The notes below the pieces were generated by a model. The model was given only the letters and a program-made list of their open reading frames with translations. It was not told the origin of the DNA and did no database searches. A stretch of 64,000 nucleotides of DNA from Panax quinquefolius (lineage: Eukaryota; Streptophyta; Magnoliopsida; Apiales; Araliaceae): positions 34,932,479-34,996,478 of the forward strand of contig CM035162.1 in the NCBI GenBank assembly GCA_020205615.1, in the 5' to 3' direction. Shown piece by piece: positions 10,898-23,023 of this stretch. The translations under genes and the position numbers were made by a program. Numbering within the stretch: position 1 is the stretch's first letter; each line of letters opens with the position of its first letter.

Positions 10898-11742
10898 GGT
10901 ACCATTGTAAGGTTGAGGCACCATGAAAGTTACATACATTTGTATTAAAACTCACAGTTAACTGTGGTCGTATTCTATATGACAGTTCAACAGTTGTATA
11001 AATGAAGTTTGTATTTGATTTTTATAATGTGATATCTGGCGACTCAGAATGGGTCATGTGGACCTACTTTGGGGGCGTCACAGTGTCCAAAAATGGCTAT
11101 TTTTTGATGTATAGATTAGAAATTATGAATTTTATGGGAAAAGACTATTTTAAAAGTAAACCCTTATAACTCCTTGTGGTTAACTCCAAAATTGGTGAAA
11201 TTTTTATTGGGAGTACATGTATATAATAGCAGTATACTCTGTATATTTTGAAATTTTTGGACAAAAATACGCTTTATGATAAATGTCTAAATATTCTAAT
11301 TTGTTTTGGCCATATGAAAATAGTAAATGAATTTTAAAAATTCTGAGAAAAATAAATGTTCAATATGGAACTATATTCTGCTAAATCCCAGAAAAGAAAA
11401 TTTGTTTGTACTGATTTGGTGTTTTTTCATGAAAATGGACTAGTTATGAGTAAATGAATTAAATATGTTATGTGAAGTAAGAAAATTAGAAAATAGGATT
11501 TTATGGCTTGAGAATCCTATATGAGGTATATGTAGATTTTTGATGAGGGTTATGGTGATTGGTGATGAAATCTTATGAGTTTGGCATGTTAGGATGATTA
11601 AATGCATTATTTAGTAAAGTGTAAACAATTAAAATAAATTATTTATAAGTTTAAGAAATGTTATTCTTTCAATATCATTATACCGAAATATTGGTATAAA
11701 TTTTATTGTGGAATTTCTACCTTTTTCATGTCGGGGTTACTA

Positions 11743-11806
11743 TTCACGAATTACTATTCACGAGTTACTATTCACGAGTTACTATTCACGGGGAACTATT
11801 CACGAC
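11743..11806 (+). repeat. Short tandem repeat TTACTATTCACGA in LTR
   Basis: About five tandem copies of a unit near 15 bp (GTTACTATTCACGA). LTR 2 has about three copies (25856-25895) and LTR 3 about five (40926-40996), so copy number differs between LTRs of the same array. Confidence 0.75.
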
Positions 11807-11989
11807 AAAATTGGTTTCTTTTTTTGACTAAATTATCGTTGATTTATGAATCTTACTCTTGAAATTAAATGCAGTTGTTGATCATATTATTTTTATTATG
11901 ATATATAACATTTTTATAATCCTGGTGATGAAATTTCTCTTTGACTTGAGTGTAAAGATGGGTAGATTATTGGTATGATCGTGACTATA

Positions 11990-12310
11990 GGTTCTCATTG
12001 GCCAATAGTGCAAAGTTGAATTGTTGACTGGTATGATCATGACTATTGAATTTATAATTGAATATCTTTAGCTTAAGTGCAAAGGTGAATTGATCAACAT
12101 GGTTATAATTATTGTTTATATAAATTCTGAAATGATTATATATTTCTTTGAGATATTAATATCTTTGGCCGTAGTGCAAAAATGACATGTTGTTGAATAT
12201 CTTTGGCCTGTAGTGCAAAGATGACCTGTTGTTAAATATCTTTGGCCAGTAGTGCAAAGATGATTGATTATTAATGAATATCTTTGGCCGTAGTGCAAAA
12301 GATGAATTTA
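11990..12310 (+). repeat. Hairpin repeat array 2 in array LTR 1
   Basis: Units near 12158, 12198, 12236 and 12275 repeat at about 39 bp with the stem ATCTTTG/CAAAGAT and the loop GCCNGTAGTG. Two more diverged units lie upstream. The same block is at 26080-26400 and 41190-41540. Confidence 0.75.
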
Positions 12311-13489
12311 TTAAATATGATTATGAACATGAATCGTGATTTGGTATAACCATGATCTTTGATGTTTCAGGTAAAGACAAGTGATGAAAATTATCTTCGT
12401 CTTGGATGAGAAGAAGAATTTAGAACCACAATTATGATTATGAGTTATTCACATGATTATGGACAGGAACTGTTTATTGATGTTAAGGGCTAAAATGTAA
12501 AACCCCAACTTTTTGAATAAAGATGAATTTTCTATAAATATTATTTTTGAATATTATGGAGTAAAATTGATATAATAGTTGTGGGTAATATTTATAAATT
12601 TTGCAAAGTATTCAAGTTGTCATATAATATTCGATTGGTCAGGGAATATTAGTTTTAACGAAATATTAAATGCGACGGCACAATCATTAGTGGACCCCAC
12701 AAATGTAATTATTATCGGATTGAGAAAACGACAAAAATATTTTATTGAAAATAACGGCGGAAGTTTTACTGGTTGATCTTTGTTGAACTACTTTCAGTAG
12801 TAAAAAATACGATGTCGTGTGGTTGCATAAGAGCAGCACAGTATTGATTATCGATACTTATGTGAGAAGTCATTCGGTTTTATTCAATTATTATCGATAT
12901 TTTATATGTTATTAAATCAATAATTGAAATAGACGAAGTTGTTAATATGATAATTATCTCAGTTTTGTTATATATATATATATATATATATAAGTATTAT
13001 ATATTTATATATATATGTGTGAGTTAGTCAAATTTGGGTGGGGGAAGGTTTTGGTATTCACGTGGGAGTACCATTATTGTTATTATTATATATATATAAA
13101 TAGGTATAACTTTGTTGACTAAATGGGGAGGAATCAAAATTCAATCACGGGAGTATATCCCGTGAAATGCGTTAACACATGCCATATATATATATATATA
13201 TTTAATATATATAATATATATATTATATTTTATTTAAAAGATTTTGCTTTAAATATGGACCGTCGATTAAAGTAAATCAATCTGGACCGCTTCATGAGTT
13301 AATTCTTATGCGATCCATTTTTACATAAATAGAAGCTCATTCCTTCATTATTTTCTTAAGAATTAACTTTGAAACTCTAGAGAGAAAATTATAGAGAGAA
13401 AGAAGAAAAGATTTCTGCTACTTAACTACTCTTATATCCAGTTCTTTTACGGTAAGGGGTGTTATTCTTTCTTATTCATGAAGAGAACT

Positions 13490-13980
13490 GTTGTTATTCC
13501 ATTGTTTATTATTTTGTTGGAATAACTTTTGTATCATGATATACCCTATACTTGGTGACATTCTTCTATTATTCCGTCTTTCTATTACATTTGGAATATC
13601 CTCATCATGCATGCGTTTTCTGTGGGACTGATTCCGCTTTATTATTCTCATTGGAATATCTTGTTCTGCATGCATTTTACGGGACCGGTTCCGTCTTTAT
13701 TATTATTCATTAGAATATCCATCGCATGCATGTTTTTTGTATAGAACTCGATTCCGCCCTTATTAGTATTACATTTGGAATAACTTTTATACATGTGAAG
13801 TACCGCATGCATGGTGATTTACATTGTTATTCAATTCTTTATTATTCTGTTGGAACATCCCAGCTTGGTGCGAATTTACTTTGACGGGTTTTCGTTATTT
13901 AGTATTACATTGGAATAACTTTGTCTGTCAAGTCACCGCACGCGTGGTGATTTCTTTTTATTCCATTTCTTTATTATACT
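13490..13980 (+). repeat. Hairpin array 1 in chromovirus 5' LTR
   Basis: About six units of the TTCCNTCTTTATTATTNCATTGGAATAT type, period about 65-75 bp, interspersed with GCATGC motifs. The first unit (13493-13529) has a nearly perfect GTTATTCCA/TGGAATAAC stem. Confidence 0.7.
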
Positions 13981-14221
13981 CGGTTGGTTAAAGTTTTGAC
14001 TTCTATACTCCATGAAATTAGTAGAATATCCTTGATATTTGTGCTTCATCCAGTATCTTTTCATGGAAATATTCTTCTGATCATTCTTGAATTTTACTCT
14101 ACAAAGCAGTATCATGTTGACAATTTGGACATTAGTAGTTCTTGGAAAAATTATTTCTTGAACTTGTTTTATTGAATTCTTATATCATTGTCATCATCCT
14201 CATGTTTATATTATGTTGAAA

Positions 14222-14475
14222 GTTATCTGTGGCCTGTAGTGCATAGATGGACTTGGTATGATTATGACAAGGGATTATTCGGTGTAATCATGACCGTAAT
14301 GTTACAAATGACGTGGTAAAAGTCCTCATTGGCCCGTAGTGCATTGATGGACAGTTGTTGGCATGATCATGACCATTAATGAATACACAAATATTCTTGG
14401 CCCGTAGTGCATGGATAATTATGGTCGTTGATATACTAAAGATTATCCTTGGCCGTAGTGCAGGGGTGATTCGAT
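14222..14475 (+). repeat. Hairpin array 2 in chromovirus 5' LTR
   Basis: Four units with loops GCCTGTAGTG, GCCCGTAGTG, GCCCGTAGTG and GCCGTAGTG (near 14232, 14331, 14398 and 14450). Stems such as CATCTGTG/CATAGATG and ATCCTTG/CAGGGGT are largely complementary. Confidence 0.7.
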
Positions 14476-15013
14476 GATGTGGAATATTTATTAAGCTGAG
14501 TCTCAGCGATAAAAGTGATGAAAAACCTTTTTAATCATAAAAGATAGTAGATTTTATTCTCTACTTGACTCTTTTAATGGATTGCTTGTTCCGCTGCAGT
14601 TAAACTTGATGTTGTTATATTTTATCCGTTTAACACTGTTGAAGGCTAACAATAATTTATTCTGCATTATATTAGTCATAATATTTCTTACTGGGCTAGT
14701 TGAGCTCACCCTTTCTTTCACTGTTCTCTTCTTGAAATGAGAACATAGCGAGGACTAGTCGAGAGCGGAGTGACGATGCAGAGGATAGCATTAGTAGTCC
14801 TAACTATTCTGTGAAATAGTGTGTTAATAATTGTAATGAGGACTCCTTTTGAGTTTGTATAATCTCTAGTAGACAATAATTGTATTCAAACTCACAGTTA
14901 TGTTTGGTCTTATTGTACACGACAGTTGTATTAGTAAGTTGTATTTAAATTTTGTACCATGTATTTGATGACCCAAGATGGGTGATGTATACCTAATTTT
15001 GGGGGCGTCACAG

Positions 15014-15030
15014 TTGGTATCAAAGCTTAG
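15014..15030 (+). other. Primer-binding site
   Basis: TTGGTATCAAAGCTTAG directly after the 5' LTR, resembling the initiator-Met tRNA primer-binding site (TGGTATCAGAGC) with one change. Confidence 0.8.
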
Positions 15031-15199
15031 AGATATGATCCCTGGCTAAGATATGAGAATAGAACTAAGAGGGGAGAGATGGGGAATTCTTTTGCTAGTA
15101 TGACCTACCTAAGTTTATTTGGTATTTGATTGGTCGGTCAGAGTATATGGATAATATGTTACATGTCAATTAACTTTTGTTTTATGGAAGTATCTGAAA

Positions 15200-15979
15200 A
15201 TGACATCCGAGAATGTTGAGAATAGCAATGGAGCACAGGTGACCGTTGATTCACCACATATCAATAATCAGGATAATGTGCATCAGGAAGGCGACAATCC
15301 TCATGCAAACAACAACACTGACCAAATGATGAATAATGGATTGTTCAGAGGCTTTATGAAATTCATGCAACAAAGAAAGCGAGAGCGGCTGCTCTGTCCA
15401 AATGTAGGTGGAAACACTTTGAAACTCTCGGTGCGGTCGCTAAAAGCTTGATTCGAGTCGGGACCACGAGTTTAAGGGGGAGAGCCAAAACCACTTATGG
15501 CGGAAGAATGGATAAAGCGGATCACCAAGATATTTGATGTCTTGGGATGCTCCGAGAGCAAAAGGTTCCTTTTCACGCCTTTATGTCATGTGAGAGAGCG
15601 ATTCTTTGGTGGGAATCGGTAAAATGTACTCAACCTGCCGTACTGAAGTTATCTTAGGAGAAGTTCCAAGAGCTATTCAATGACAAATACTTTCCCGAAA
15701 GTATTGGTCACATGAAGGAGGTGGAGTTTATCAAATTGGAGCAAAATAATATGATCGTGTCGCAATACGAGGCAAAATTTGCGGAGTTATCCCGGTTTGC
15801 GTCCCACTTGGTGGATAATGAAGAGAGAATGGCGTGAATGTTATTAAGAGGTTTGAAGCCGGAGATACGTCAACATCTTATTTCTCATAAACTGTGTTTG
15901 TATTCTGATATTGTAAATAGGGCTCAGTTGGTGGAACGCGATAAGGAGTCAATGCAACCAAAAGAGAGCAGCCGACAAA
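15200..15979 (+). pseudogene. Chromovirus gag, broken
   Basis: The capsid/nucleocapsid precursor of the retrotransposon. It starts MTSENVEN at 15200, and the same start is seen in the minus-strand relative at 36176. The first 83 codons are open. The frame then breaks, but recognisable gag continues in other frames to about 15979 (FQELF-like and VEFIKLEQ-like stretches, as in chromovirus gag). Stops and frameshifts make it non-functional. Confidence 0.75.
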
Positions 15980-16891
15980 ATGATAATACCAGGTGAGAGC
16001 GATCATCGAGCGGTGACAACAAGCGTGGAGGAATCAACGGGCGAAATGGTAACCACTTCGGTGGTAATCGGGGCCAAAACAATGAGAATGGACATTTCGA
16101 AGAGAGATTCAACAATGATGGAAAGACGTCGGCCTGAACACCCGTTGTTAAGGAAGGAGAAAGACCACCTATCATATGCTTCAAATGCGGAGGGAGGACA
16201 CATTAGTCCAAATTACGCGATGCTGTCCAAAGCATGTTATAATTATGAAAGAGAAGGTCACTTAGCCCGATTTTGTCGTTCACAAGAAGAAAAATTCACT
16301 AGGATGGAGGCACCAAAGGTCATCCCGGAAAAGTCAAAGCCAAATGGTCTGCAGGAGAGCGTTTGTTGTGACCTCCCGAAAGCAAGGAACCCGAATGAGG
16401 TCATCACGGGTAAGCTTATCATAAAATCTAGCCAAGTCTATACTTTATTTGATACCGGTTCTACCCATTCTTTTATTTCTCCTATTTGCGCTCAACGATT
16501 AAATTTGACTACAGAGAAATTAGATTTTGACTTATTTATGGAAACTCCATTGGGAGAAACCTTCATTACATCCACTATTTATAAGTCTTATTTGGTTCAA
16601 ATCGGTACCCTCATATTACCTGTCGATCTTATTTCATTGAAAATACTTGCATTTGACGTAATTCTAGGGATTGATTGGTTAACTACTTATCATGCAAAAA
16701 TTGATTGTTTTCGTAAGGTTGTTAGCTTTCATATTCCTAATCAACCTATTATGCGAATTCAAGCGACCAAACCATTAAAATCAATCACGGTCATCTCAAG
16801 CCATAAAGCTATTCGTTTATTAAAAAAATGGATGTCAAGCTTTCTTAGCTCATGTCACAGATATAAACAAAAATACGTCAGCTTTGAATGA
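15980..16891 (+). pseudogene. Chromovirus gag C-terminus and aspartic protease
   Basis: A 303-codon open stretch. A degenerate zinc knuckle is at residues 86-99: the second Cys of CX2C is Tyr89, while H94 and C99 remain. The protease domain has the catalytic motif DTGS at 158-161 and a flap/C-terminal ILGIDWL at 228-234, typical of Ty3/gypsy proteases. The first zinc knuckle is scrambled by a frame change near residues 65-80. The start is only the first ATG of the open stretch; in the intact ancestor this was the middle of the gag-pol polyprotein. Confidence 0.8.
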
Positions 16892-17710
16892 TATTTTTGT
16901 TGTTAATAAATTTCCTGACGTATTCCCCGAAAAACTTCCTGGCCTACCCCAAGAGCGTGAAATTGAATTTTATATCGACCTTGAACCCGGTACAAAACCC
17001 ATTTCCAAAGCCCCATATCAAATGGCTCCTATTGAACTTCAGGAGTTAAAGACCCAATTCTGCGAAATTGTTAGACATTGGTTTCATTCGTCCCAAAGTC
17101 GTCTCCTTGGGGTGCTCTGTTACGTTCGTGAATAAGAAAGATGGGAGTATCGACTTTTTGTATTGATTATCGGGAGTTGAATCATGTCACCATCAAAAAT
17201 AGGTACCCATTGCCACATATTGATGACTTGTTTGACCCGAATTGCAAGGAGCTAAATTCTTTTCTAAGATTGATCTTAGTTAGGATATCACCAATTGAAG
17301 ATTAGAAACAGATGACATTCCAAAGACGGCTTTCGAAACTTCGAAGTGCGAGCATTATAAATTCCTAGTCATGTCCTTTGGATTGACTAATGCTCCTCTT
17401 TGCCTTCATGGATATGATGAACCGAGTATTCAAGGAATATTTGGATCACTTTGTGGTCGTCTTTATTGATGACATCCTTATTTATTCCAAAAGCTGTGAA
17501 GATCATGAGGAACACTTGAGGCTGATACTCCAAAAGTTTCGTGAATACAAGCTTTATGCCAAGTTGAAGAAATGCGAGTTCTGGCTTGAGGAAGTAGCAT
17601 TCCTTGGGCACGTGGTATCAAGTCATGGAATATCTGTTGACCCAAAGAAAGATTAAAGCTATTCAAAGTTGGGAGCAACCTAAATCGATGATCAAAACGT
17701 AGCTTTCTCG
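16884..17710 (+). pseudogene. Chromovirus reverse transcriptase, broken
   Basis: N-terminal fingers region at 16884-17135 (FPDVFPEKLPGLP..., then PISKAPYQMAP). There is a frameshift near 17130 and further breaks to about 17390. The palm domain is then open at 17390-17656 with the catalytic FIDD at residues 25-28 and a downstream [11 protein letters not shown] motif. A stop follows at 17654-17656. RNA-dependent DNA polymerase of a Ty3/gypsy element; the frames are not continuous, so this copy is inactive. Confidence 0.85.
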
Positions 17711-18240
17711 GCTTATTTGGTTATTATCGGAGATTAGTAGAAGGGTTTTCTCGAATCGTTACTCCACTAACTCACGGTGACTTTTAAAAGATACAAATTT
17801 CGATTGGAGCGAGGAATGTGAGAAGTTTTCGAACTCGAGAGAGACTTATTTCAAGACTTTGTTACGTGATACCCATCTAGTTCGGAGGATTAGTCATCTA
17901 CGATGATGCTTGAGCAAAGGGTTAGGATGTGTTCTCATGCAACATGGGAAAGTCATAGCTATGCCTCACGACAACTCAAAGAATATGGGAGGAATTATCT
18001 TACTCATGATCCGGAGTTGGCATTTGTTATCTTCGCACTAAAGATTTGGAGGCATTACTTGTATGGGGAGAAAGTGGAGATCTTTACGGATCATAAAAGC
18101 CTCAAATATTTCTTCACTCAAAAGGAACTCAACATGCGACAACGACGTTGGCTTGAATCGCTGAAAGATTATGATCATACTATCCAATACCATCCTGGAA
18201 AAAGCGAACGTGGTAGGCGGCGCGTTGAGTAGAAGATCGT
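17711..18240 (+). pseudogene. Chromovirus RNase H, broken
   Basis: The open stretch 17903-18232 holds the RNase H core ([18 protein letters not shown], then [10 protein letters not shown], then RQRRWLE), but the N-terminal catalytic part (the YSDAS-like region, about 17880-17950) is degraded. The final ADALSR motif is frameshifted after HPGK near 18195. Confidence 0.75.
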
Positions 18241-18371
18241 ATGCGGAATGCAAGTCTGCAATATTGTCAACGTATGAGCCCATTTTGTATGACTTACAAA
18301 GGATGGAGATAGAGATAAAGACTCCGGGGACCCATGTGATGATAGCAAATATCTGAGTAAATCGACTTTAA

Positions 18372-19199
18372 TTGATAAAATTAAAAGGCGCTCAAATTCT
18401 GATCCGGAGTGATCGTATGAGGAAGAAAGTGCAAGAAGGTGCGATGCCGGAAACAAGAATCGATGAAGAAGGAATACTTCGAGTCAACTCCAGACTTTGT
18501 GTTCCTAACGACCCTGATTTAAAGTATAAAATCATGATGGAGGAGCATAACACACCATTTGCAATCCATCCTAGGAGTACCTTAATGTATCATGTTCTTC
18601 GACATACATTTTGGTGGGGCAATATGAAGAGAGAGATAGTGCTATTTATCTCAAGGTGTCTAACGTGTCAATGAGTCAAGGCGGAGCATCAAGTACCAAA
18701 AGGTCCATTGCAACCACTTGAAATTCTAGAATGGAAGTGGGAGCATATTACTATGGATTTCGTTACTGGTCTTCCCAAAGTTTCTCAAGGCATAGATGCG
18801 ATTTGGGTCATTATTGATAGATTGACCAAGTCTGCTCATTTCTTACCGATACGAGAAACTTATACACTTGAAAGTCTTGCTCATATGTACATAAACGAGG
18901 TTGTAAGATTGCATGGCATGCCAGTATCCATAGTTTCTGATCGAGACCCAAGATTCACTTCGCGATTTTGGGTTAGTTTGCAAAAAGCTATGGGCACAGA
19001 TTTACGATTTAGCTCAGCATATCATCCTCAGACGGACGGACAGTCGGAGAGGACTATTCAAACTCTTGAAGATCTATTAAGACTCTGTGTCCTTGATTTC
19101 AAGGGAAGTTGGGACAAGAGTTTTCCTACAACAGTTATCAAACAAGTATTGGCATGGCTCCATTCGAAGCGTTGTATAGAAGAAAGTGTCGTTCTCTAG
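18372..19199 (+). pseudogene. Chromovirus integrase: zinc finger and DDE core
   Basis: 18372-18674 encodes the HHCC zinc-binding domain (HPRSTLMYHVLRHTF, then CLTC), ended by a TGA at about 18675 where relatives read through. 18708-19199 encodes the catalytic core with D17 (TMDFVTG), D78 (VSDRDPRF) and E114 (GQSERTI), that is DD35E spacing. A frameshift near 19130 moves the rest to 19109-19309. Confidence 0.85.
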
Positions 19200-19342
19200 T
19201 ATGTTGGGATGAGGTGGGTGAAGCAACGTTGTTGGGACCAGAGTTGGTACGTATGACTATGGAAAAGATTCAAACGATCAGGCAACGTATAAAAACCTCA
19301 CAAGATTGACAAAAGAGTTATGCTGATCTTCATCGAAAGGAC

Positions 19343-19795
19343 GTGGAATTCGATATAGGAGATCATGTGTTGTTACGTGTTGCTCCATGGAAAGGAGTTA
19401 CGAGATTTGGAAAGAGAGGAAAGCTCAATCCTCGATTCATCGACCCATTTTTAATCCTTGATCGAGTAGGAACTGTGGCCTATAGACTCGCTTTACCGCC
19501 AAGTATGTCTCGTGTTCATAATATTTTTCACATATTCATGTTACGTAAATATGTGGAAGACCCGAACCACATTATTGAGTTAGAAATAAATGAAATAGCG
19601 GAAGATTTGATGTATGAAGAGATTCCTGTTCAAATCTTGGATAAGAAGGAACATATTCTACGCACCAAGGTTTTGTGGAGAAACCACGATGTTGAGGAAA
19701 TGACTTGGGAGTTTGAATCTGAAATGAAATCAAGGTATCCTTACCTCTTCGACATACCAGGTACGTACCCTAATTTCGAGGGCGAAATTTTATAA
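19343..19795 (+). pseudogene. Chromovirus integrase C-terminus with chromodomain-like tail
   Basis: 150 open codons. The GPY/F module is present but the GPF triplet reads DPF (KLNPRFIDPF), followed by the HNIFHIFMLRKYV motif and a chromodomain-like tail (ILDKKEH..., VLWRNHDVEEMTWEFE...). The relative at 56374-56913 has a fuller tail containing IPQVK, which is missing here. The chromodomain is thought to direct integration to heterochromatin. The stop lies just before the purine tract and 3' LTR. Confidence 0.85.
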
Positions 19796-20271
19796 GAAGG
19801 GGAGATTGTAAAACCCCAACTTTTTGAATAAAGATGAATTTTCTATAAATATTATTTTTGAATATTATGGGGTGAAATTGATATAATAGTTGTGGATAAT
19901 ATTTATAAATTTTGCAAAGTATGCAAGTTGTCATATAATATTCGATTGGTCGGGAATATTAAACTTTAACGAGGAAATATTTATGCAATGGAACAATCAT
20001 TAGTGGACCCCACAATGTAATTATTGTCGGATTGAGAAAGCGACAAAAATATTTTATTGAAAATAACGGGTGGAAGTTTTACCATTGATGTTGTTGAACT
20101 ACTTCGGTAGTAAAAGTAATGAATGTCGTATGGTTCCATAGTAGAACACGGTATTGATTATTGATACTTATGTGAGAAGTCGTTCGGTTTTATTCAATTA
20201 TTGTCGATATTTAATATGTTATTAAATCAATAATTGAAATGACGAAGTTGTTAATATGATAATTATCTCAG

Positions 20272-20307
<36 letters not shown>

Positions 20308-20769
20308 GTGTGAGTTAGTTAAATTTGGGTGGGGAAGGTTTTGGTATTCACGTTAGAGTACCATTATTATTATTATATATATATAAATAGGTATAGCTTT
20401 GTTGACTAAATGGGGAGGAATCAAAATTCAATCACGGGAGTATATCCCGTGAAATGCGTTAACACATGCCATATATATATATTTAATATATATAATACAT
20501 ATATTATATTTTATTTAAAAGATTTTGCTTTAAATATGGACCATCGATTAAAGTAAATCAATCTAGGCCAGATTAATGAGTTAATTCTTACTATGCGGTC
20601 CATTTTTCTATAAATAAAGCTCATTCCTTCATTATTTTCTTACGAATTAATCGAAACTCTAGAGAGATAAAATTATAGAGAGAAGAAGAAAAGATTTACG
20701 CTACTTAACTACTCTTATATCCGATTCTTTGGCGGTGAAATTGTTATTCTTTCTTATTCATAAAGAGAA

Positions 20770-21180
20770 CTATTGTTATTCCATTGCTTATTATTCTATT
20801 GGAATAACTTTTGTATCTGCTATCTACCTATACTTGGTGACATTCTTCTATTATTCCGTCTTTACTATTACATTTGGAATATCACATGCATGCGTTTTAC
20901 ACGGATCCGATTAAAATCTTTATTATTACATTGGAATATCCTGTTTTACGCTTTTCTGTAGGACTGGTTCCGTCTTTATTATTATTACATTGGAATATAC
21001 TGTCTATCGTTTTCTGTGGGACACGATTCCGTCTTTATTAGTATTACATTTGAATATCACATCGCTTGCAATTTACTTTGACTTTGTTCCGATTATTTAG
21101 TATTACATTGGAATAACTTTGTACATGTGAAGTACCACATGCATGGTGATTTCTTTTGTTATTCCATTCTTTATTATACT
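20770..21180 (+). repeat. Hairpin array 1 in chromovirus 3' LTR
   Basis: Units of ATTATTCCGTCTTTACTATT...TGGAATAT type. Spacers differ markedly from the corresponding block at 13490-13980, although the flanking LTR sequence is similar. Confidence 0.7.
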
Positions 21181-21424
21181 CAGTTGGTTAAAGTTTTAAC
21201 TTCTATACTCCATGAAATTAGTAGAATATCCTTGATATTTGTGCTTCATCCAGTATCTTTTCATGAAAATATTCTTCTGATCATTCTTGAATTTTACTCT
21301 ACAAAGCAGTATCATGTTGACAATTTGGACATTAGTTGTTCTTGGAAAAATTAATTCTTGAACTTGTTTTATTGAATTCTTATATCATTGTTATCATCCT
21401 CATGTTTATATTATGTTGAAAGTC

Positions 21425-21670
21425 ATCTGTGGCCTGTAGTGCATAGATGGACTTGGTATGATTATAACAAGGGATTATTCGGTGTAATCACGGTAGTAAT
21501 GTTACAAATGACGTGGTAAAAGTCCTCGTTGGCCCGTAGTGCATTGATGACAAATTGTTGGCATGATCATGACCATTAATGAATACACAAATATTCTTGG
21601 CCCGTGAGTGCATGGATAATTATGGTCGTGATACTAAAGAATATCCTTGGCCGTAGTGCGAGGGGGATTC
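21425..21670 (+). repeat. Hairpin array 2 in chromovirus 3' LTR
   Basis: Four units with the GCCNGTAGTG loop. The unit near 21600 has an inserted G (CCCGTGAGTG) and the one near 21650 reads GCCGTAGTGCGAGGGG, breaking the stem. Confidence 0.65.
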
Positions 21671-22668
21671 GATGATGTGGAATATTTATTAAAATGAGTC
21701 TCAAATATAAAAGTGATGAAAAACCTTTTAATCATAAAAGATAGTAGATTTTATTCTCTACTTGACTCTTTTAATGGATTGCTTGTTCAACTGCAGTTAA
21801 ACTTGATGTTGTTATATTTTATCCGTTTAACAACATTTGAAGGCTAACAATAATTTATTACGCATTATATTAGTCATAATATTTCTTCTTTGGGCTAGTT
21901 GAGCTCACCCTTTCTTTCACTGTTCTCTTCAGGAAATGAGAACATAGTAGGGACTAGTCGGGGAACGGAGTGACGGTCCAGAGGATAGCATTAGTAGTCC
22001 CAACTATTCTGTGAAATAGTGTGTTAATAATTGTAATGAGGACTCCTTTTGAGTTTGTATAATCTCTAGTAGACAATAATTGTATTCAAACTCACAGTTA
22101 TGTTTGGTCGTATTGTACACGACAGTTGTATTAGTAAGTTGTATTTGAATTTTGTACCATGTATCTGACGACCCAAGATGGGTGATGTATACCTAATTTT
22201 GGGGGCGTCACATAAAACATTATTGGTGAACTTTTAACATGGAGAAGATAATAGACTTTATAGTCTATTTGACTCTTCTAATGGATTACTCGTTCCGCTG
22301 CAATTATGGTTGAAAAGTTTTATCATCTACCATATGTTCTAAATCTCTGATTTATTACTGACGAAGGCTATTGATAATTTAATTATCTTTAGTCATGATA
22401 TCCTTTAATGGGCTAGTTGTGCTCACCCTTTTGCTTCATAATTCCTTTCAGGTAATAAGAGTGTTGCTGGGTCGAGCGGGGATAATAGGGGAATCGAAAG
22501 GTGGTCTATGGCTGTTGAGGTTCTCCCTAAATAGTATGGAAATAATTTTATTGAGAACTTTAGATAAGTGTGTCGTATTGTATACGCCATTTAATATTTA
22601 ATTTTGGTGAACCGAATAGGGTGAGGTGAACCCAACTTTGGAAATGTGTTTTTCCACTATCATACAAG

Positions 22669-23023
22669 ATGTCTAATGACATACAACCTCGTGTTATCAT
22701 AAGACATGGTTGTGCACATCCACTTACTGAGTATATCTACGAGCACTACCTATATGATCTTGGAGTTTGGTTGAAATATAATTTTCAATTGCAGACAATG
22801 GAGATATATAGTGATATGTCAAGAGAAGACTCACCATTGGAAAGAACAATATAGTAATATTCTCATTTTTCTTTGGGGTCTATTGGGTCAACCATGGATA
22901 ATTCTGTGGGCATATGATATCTATCATAACCTAGACGCATGGCCTCCCATGTACGAAGGTTTCCTTGATTACTTCCCAAAGATTTTAATTTCTAAAACAG
23001 TTATTGACTATACCTTTATGTAA
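22669..23023 (+). pseudogene. LTR-borne ORF, broken copy in LTR 1
   Basis: Homologous to the ORF at 10529-10897. It is open from the ATG at 22669, then a 4-bp insertion (ATAT-like) near 22804-22811 shifts the frame. The remainder is open at 22811-23023 to the same TAA position. Function unknown. Confidence 0.45.

Larger units (their letters stand above)
6724..11082 (+). mobile_element. Chimeric gypsy solo LTR, 4.36 kb
   Basis: It starts TGTGAGACCCC and ends GGGGGCGTCACA, with a perfect duplication GTGTC at 6719-6723 and 11083-11087. There is no internal domain, so it is a solo LTR. Its first half resembles the chromovirus LTR at 12496-15012 (TATA at 7520-7527, then TTATTCC/GGAATAA hairpin repeats). 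Its last kilobase resembles the array LTRs, including the ORF of about 122 codons. This points to a recombinant LTR lineage or shared ancestry with modular exchange. Confidence 0.85.
12496..15012 (+). repeat. Chromovirus 5' LTR, 2.52 kb
   Basis: It contains (AT)n tracts near 12970-12992 and 13184-13200, a CTCATTCCTTCATTATT block after a degenerate TATA box (13325), hairpin array 1 (about 13490-13960) and hairpin array 2 (about 14222-14475). Much of it is close to the 3' LTR, for example only one difference across about 50 bp at 14041/21241, but the hairpin-array-1 block differs strongly. Confidence 0.9.
12496..22212 (+). mobile_element. Ty3/gypsy chromovirus (Tekay-like), full length but decayed
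   Basis: The 9.7-kb element lies between perfect TAAAA duplications (12491-12495 and 22213-22217). LTRs are 12496-15012 and 19807-22212, both TGTAAAACCCC...GGCGTCACA. The primer-binding site TTGGTATCAAAGCTTAG is at 15014-15030 and the purine tract AAGAAGGGGAGAT at 19794-19806. Gag, protease, reverse transcriptase, RNase H, integrase and a C-terminal chromodomain-like tail are in Ty3/gypsy order. Multiple stops and frameshifts break the polyprotein. Assignment to the Tekay clade is from the integrase tail and long LTRs, by eye. Confidence 0.92.
19807..22212 (+). repeat. Chromovirus 3' LTR, 2.41 kb
   Basis: Matches the 5' LTR. TATA box TATAAATA at 20609-20616, (TA)n at 20275-20302, hairpin array 1 at about 20770-21170, hairpin array 2 at about 21425-21670. 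About 110 bp shorter than the 5' LTR, mostly in the hairpin blocks. Confidence 0.9.

Noticed and set aside
12116..12298. Minus-strand ORF with repeated peptide (also 41328-41558)
   Set aside because: It is the translation of the ~39-bp hairpin repeats and not a repeat protein gene.
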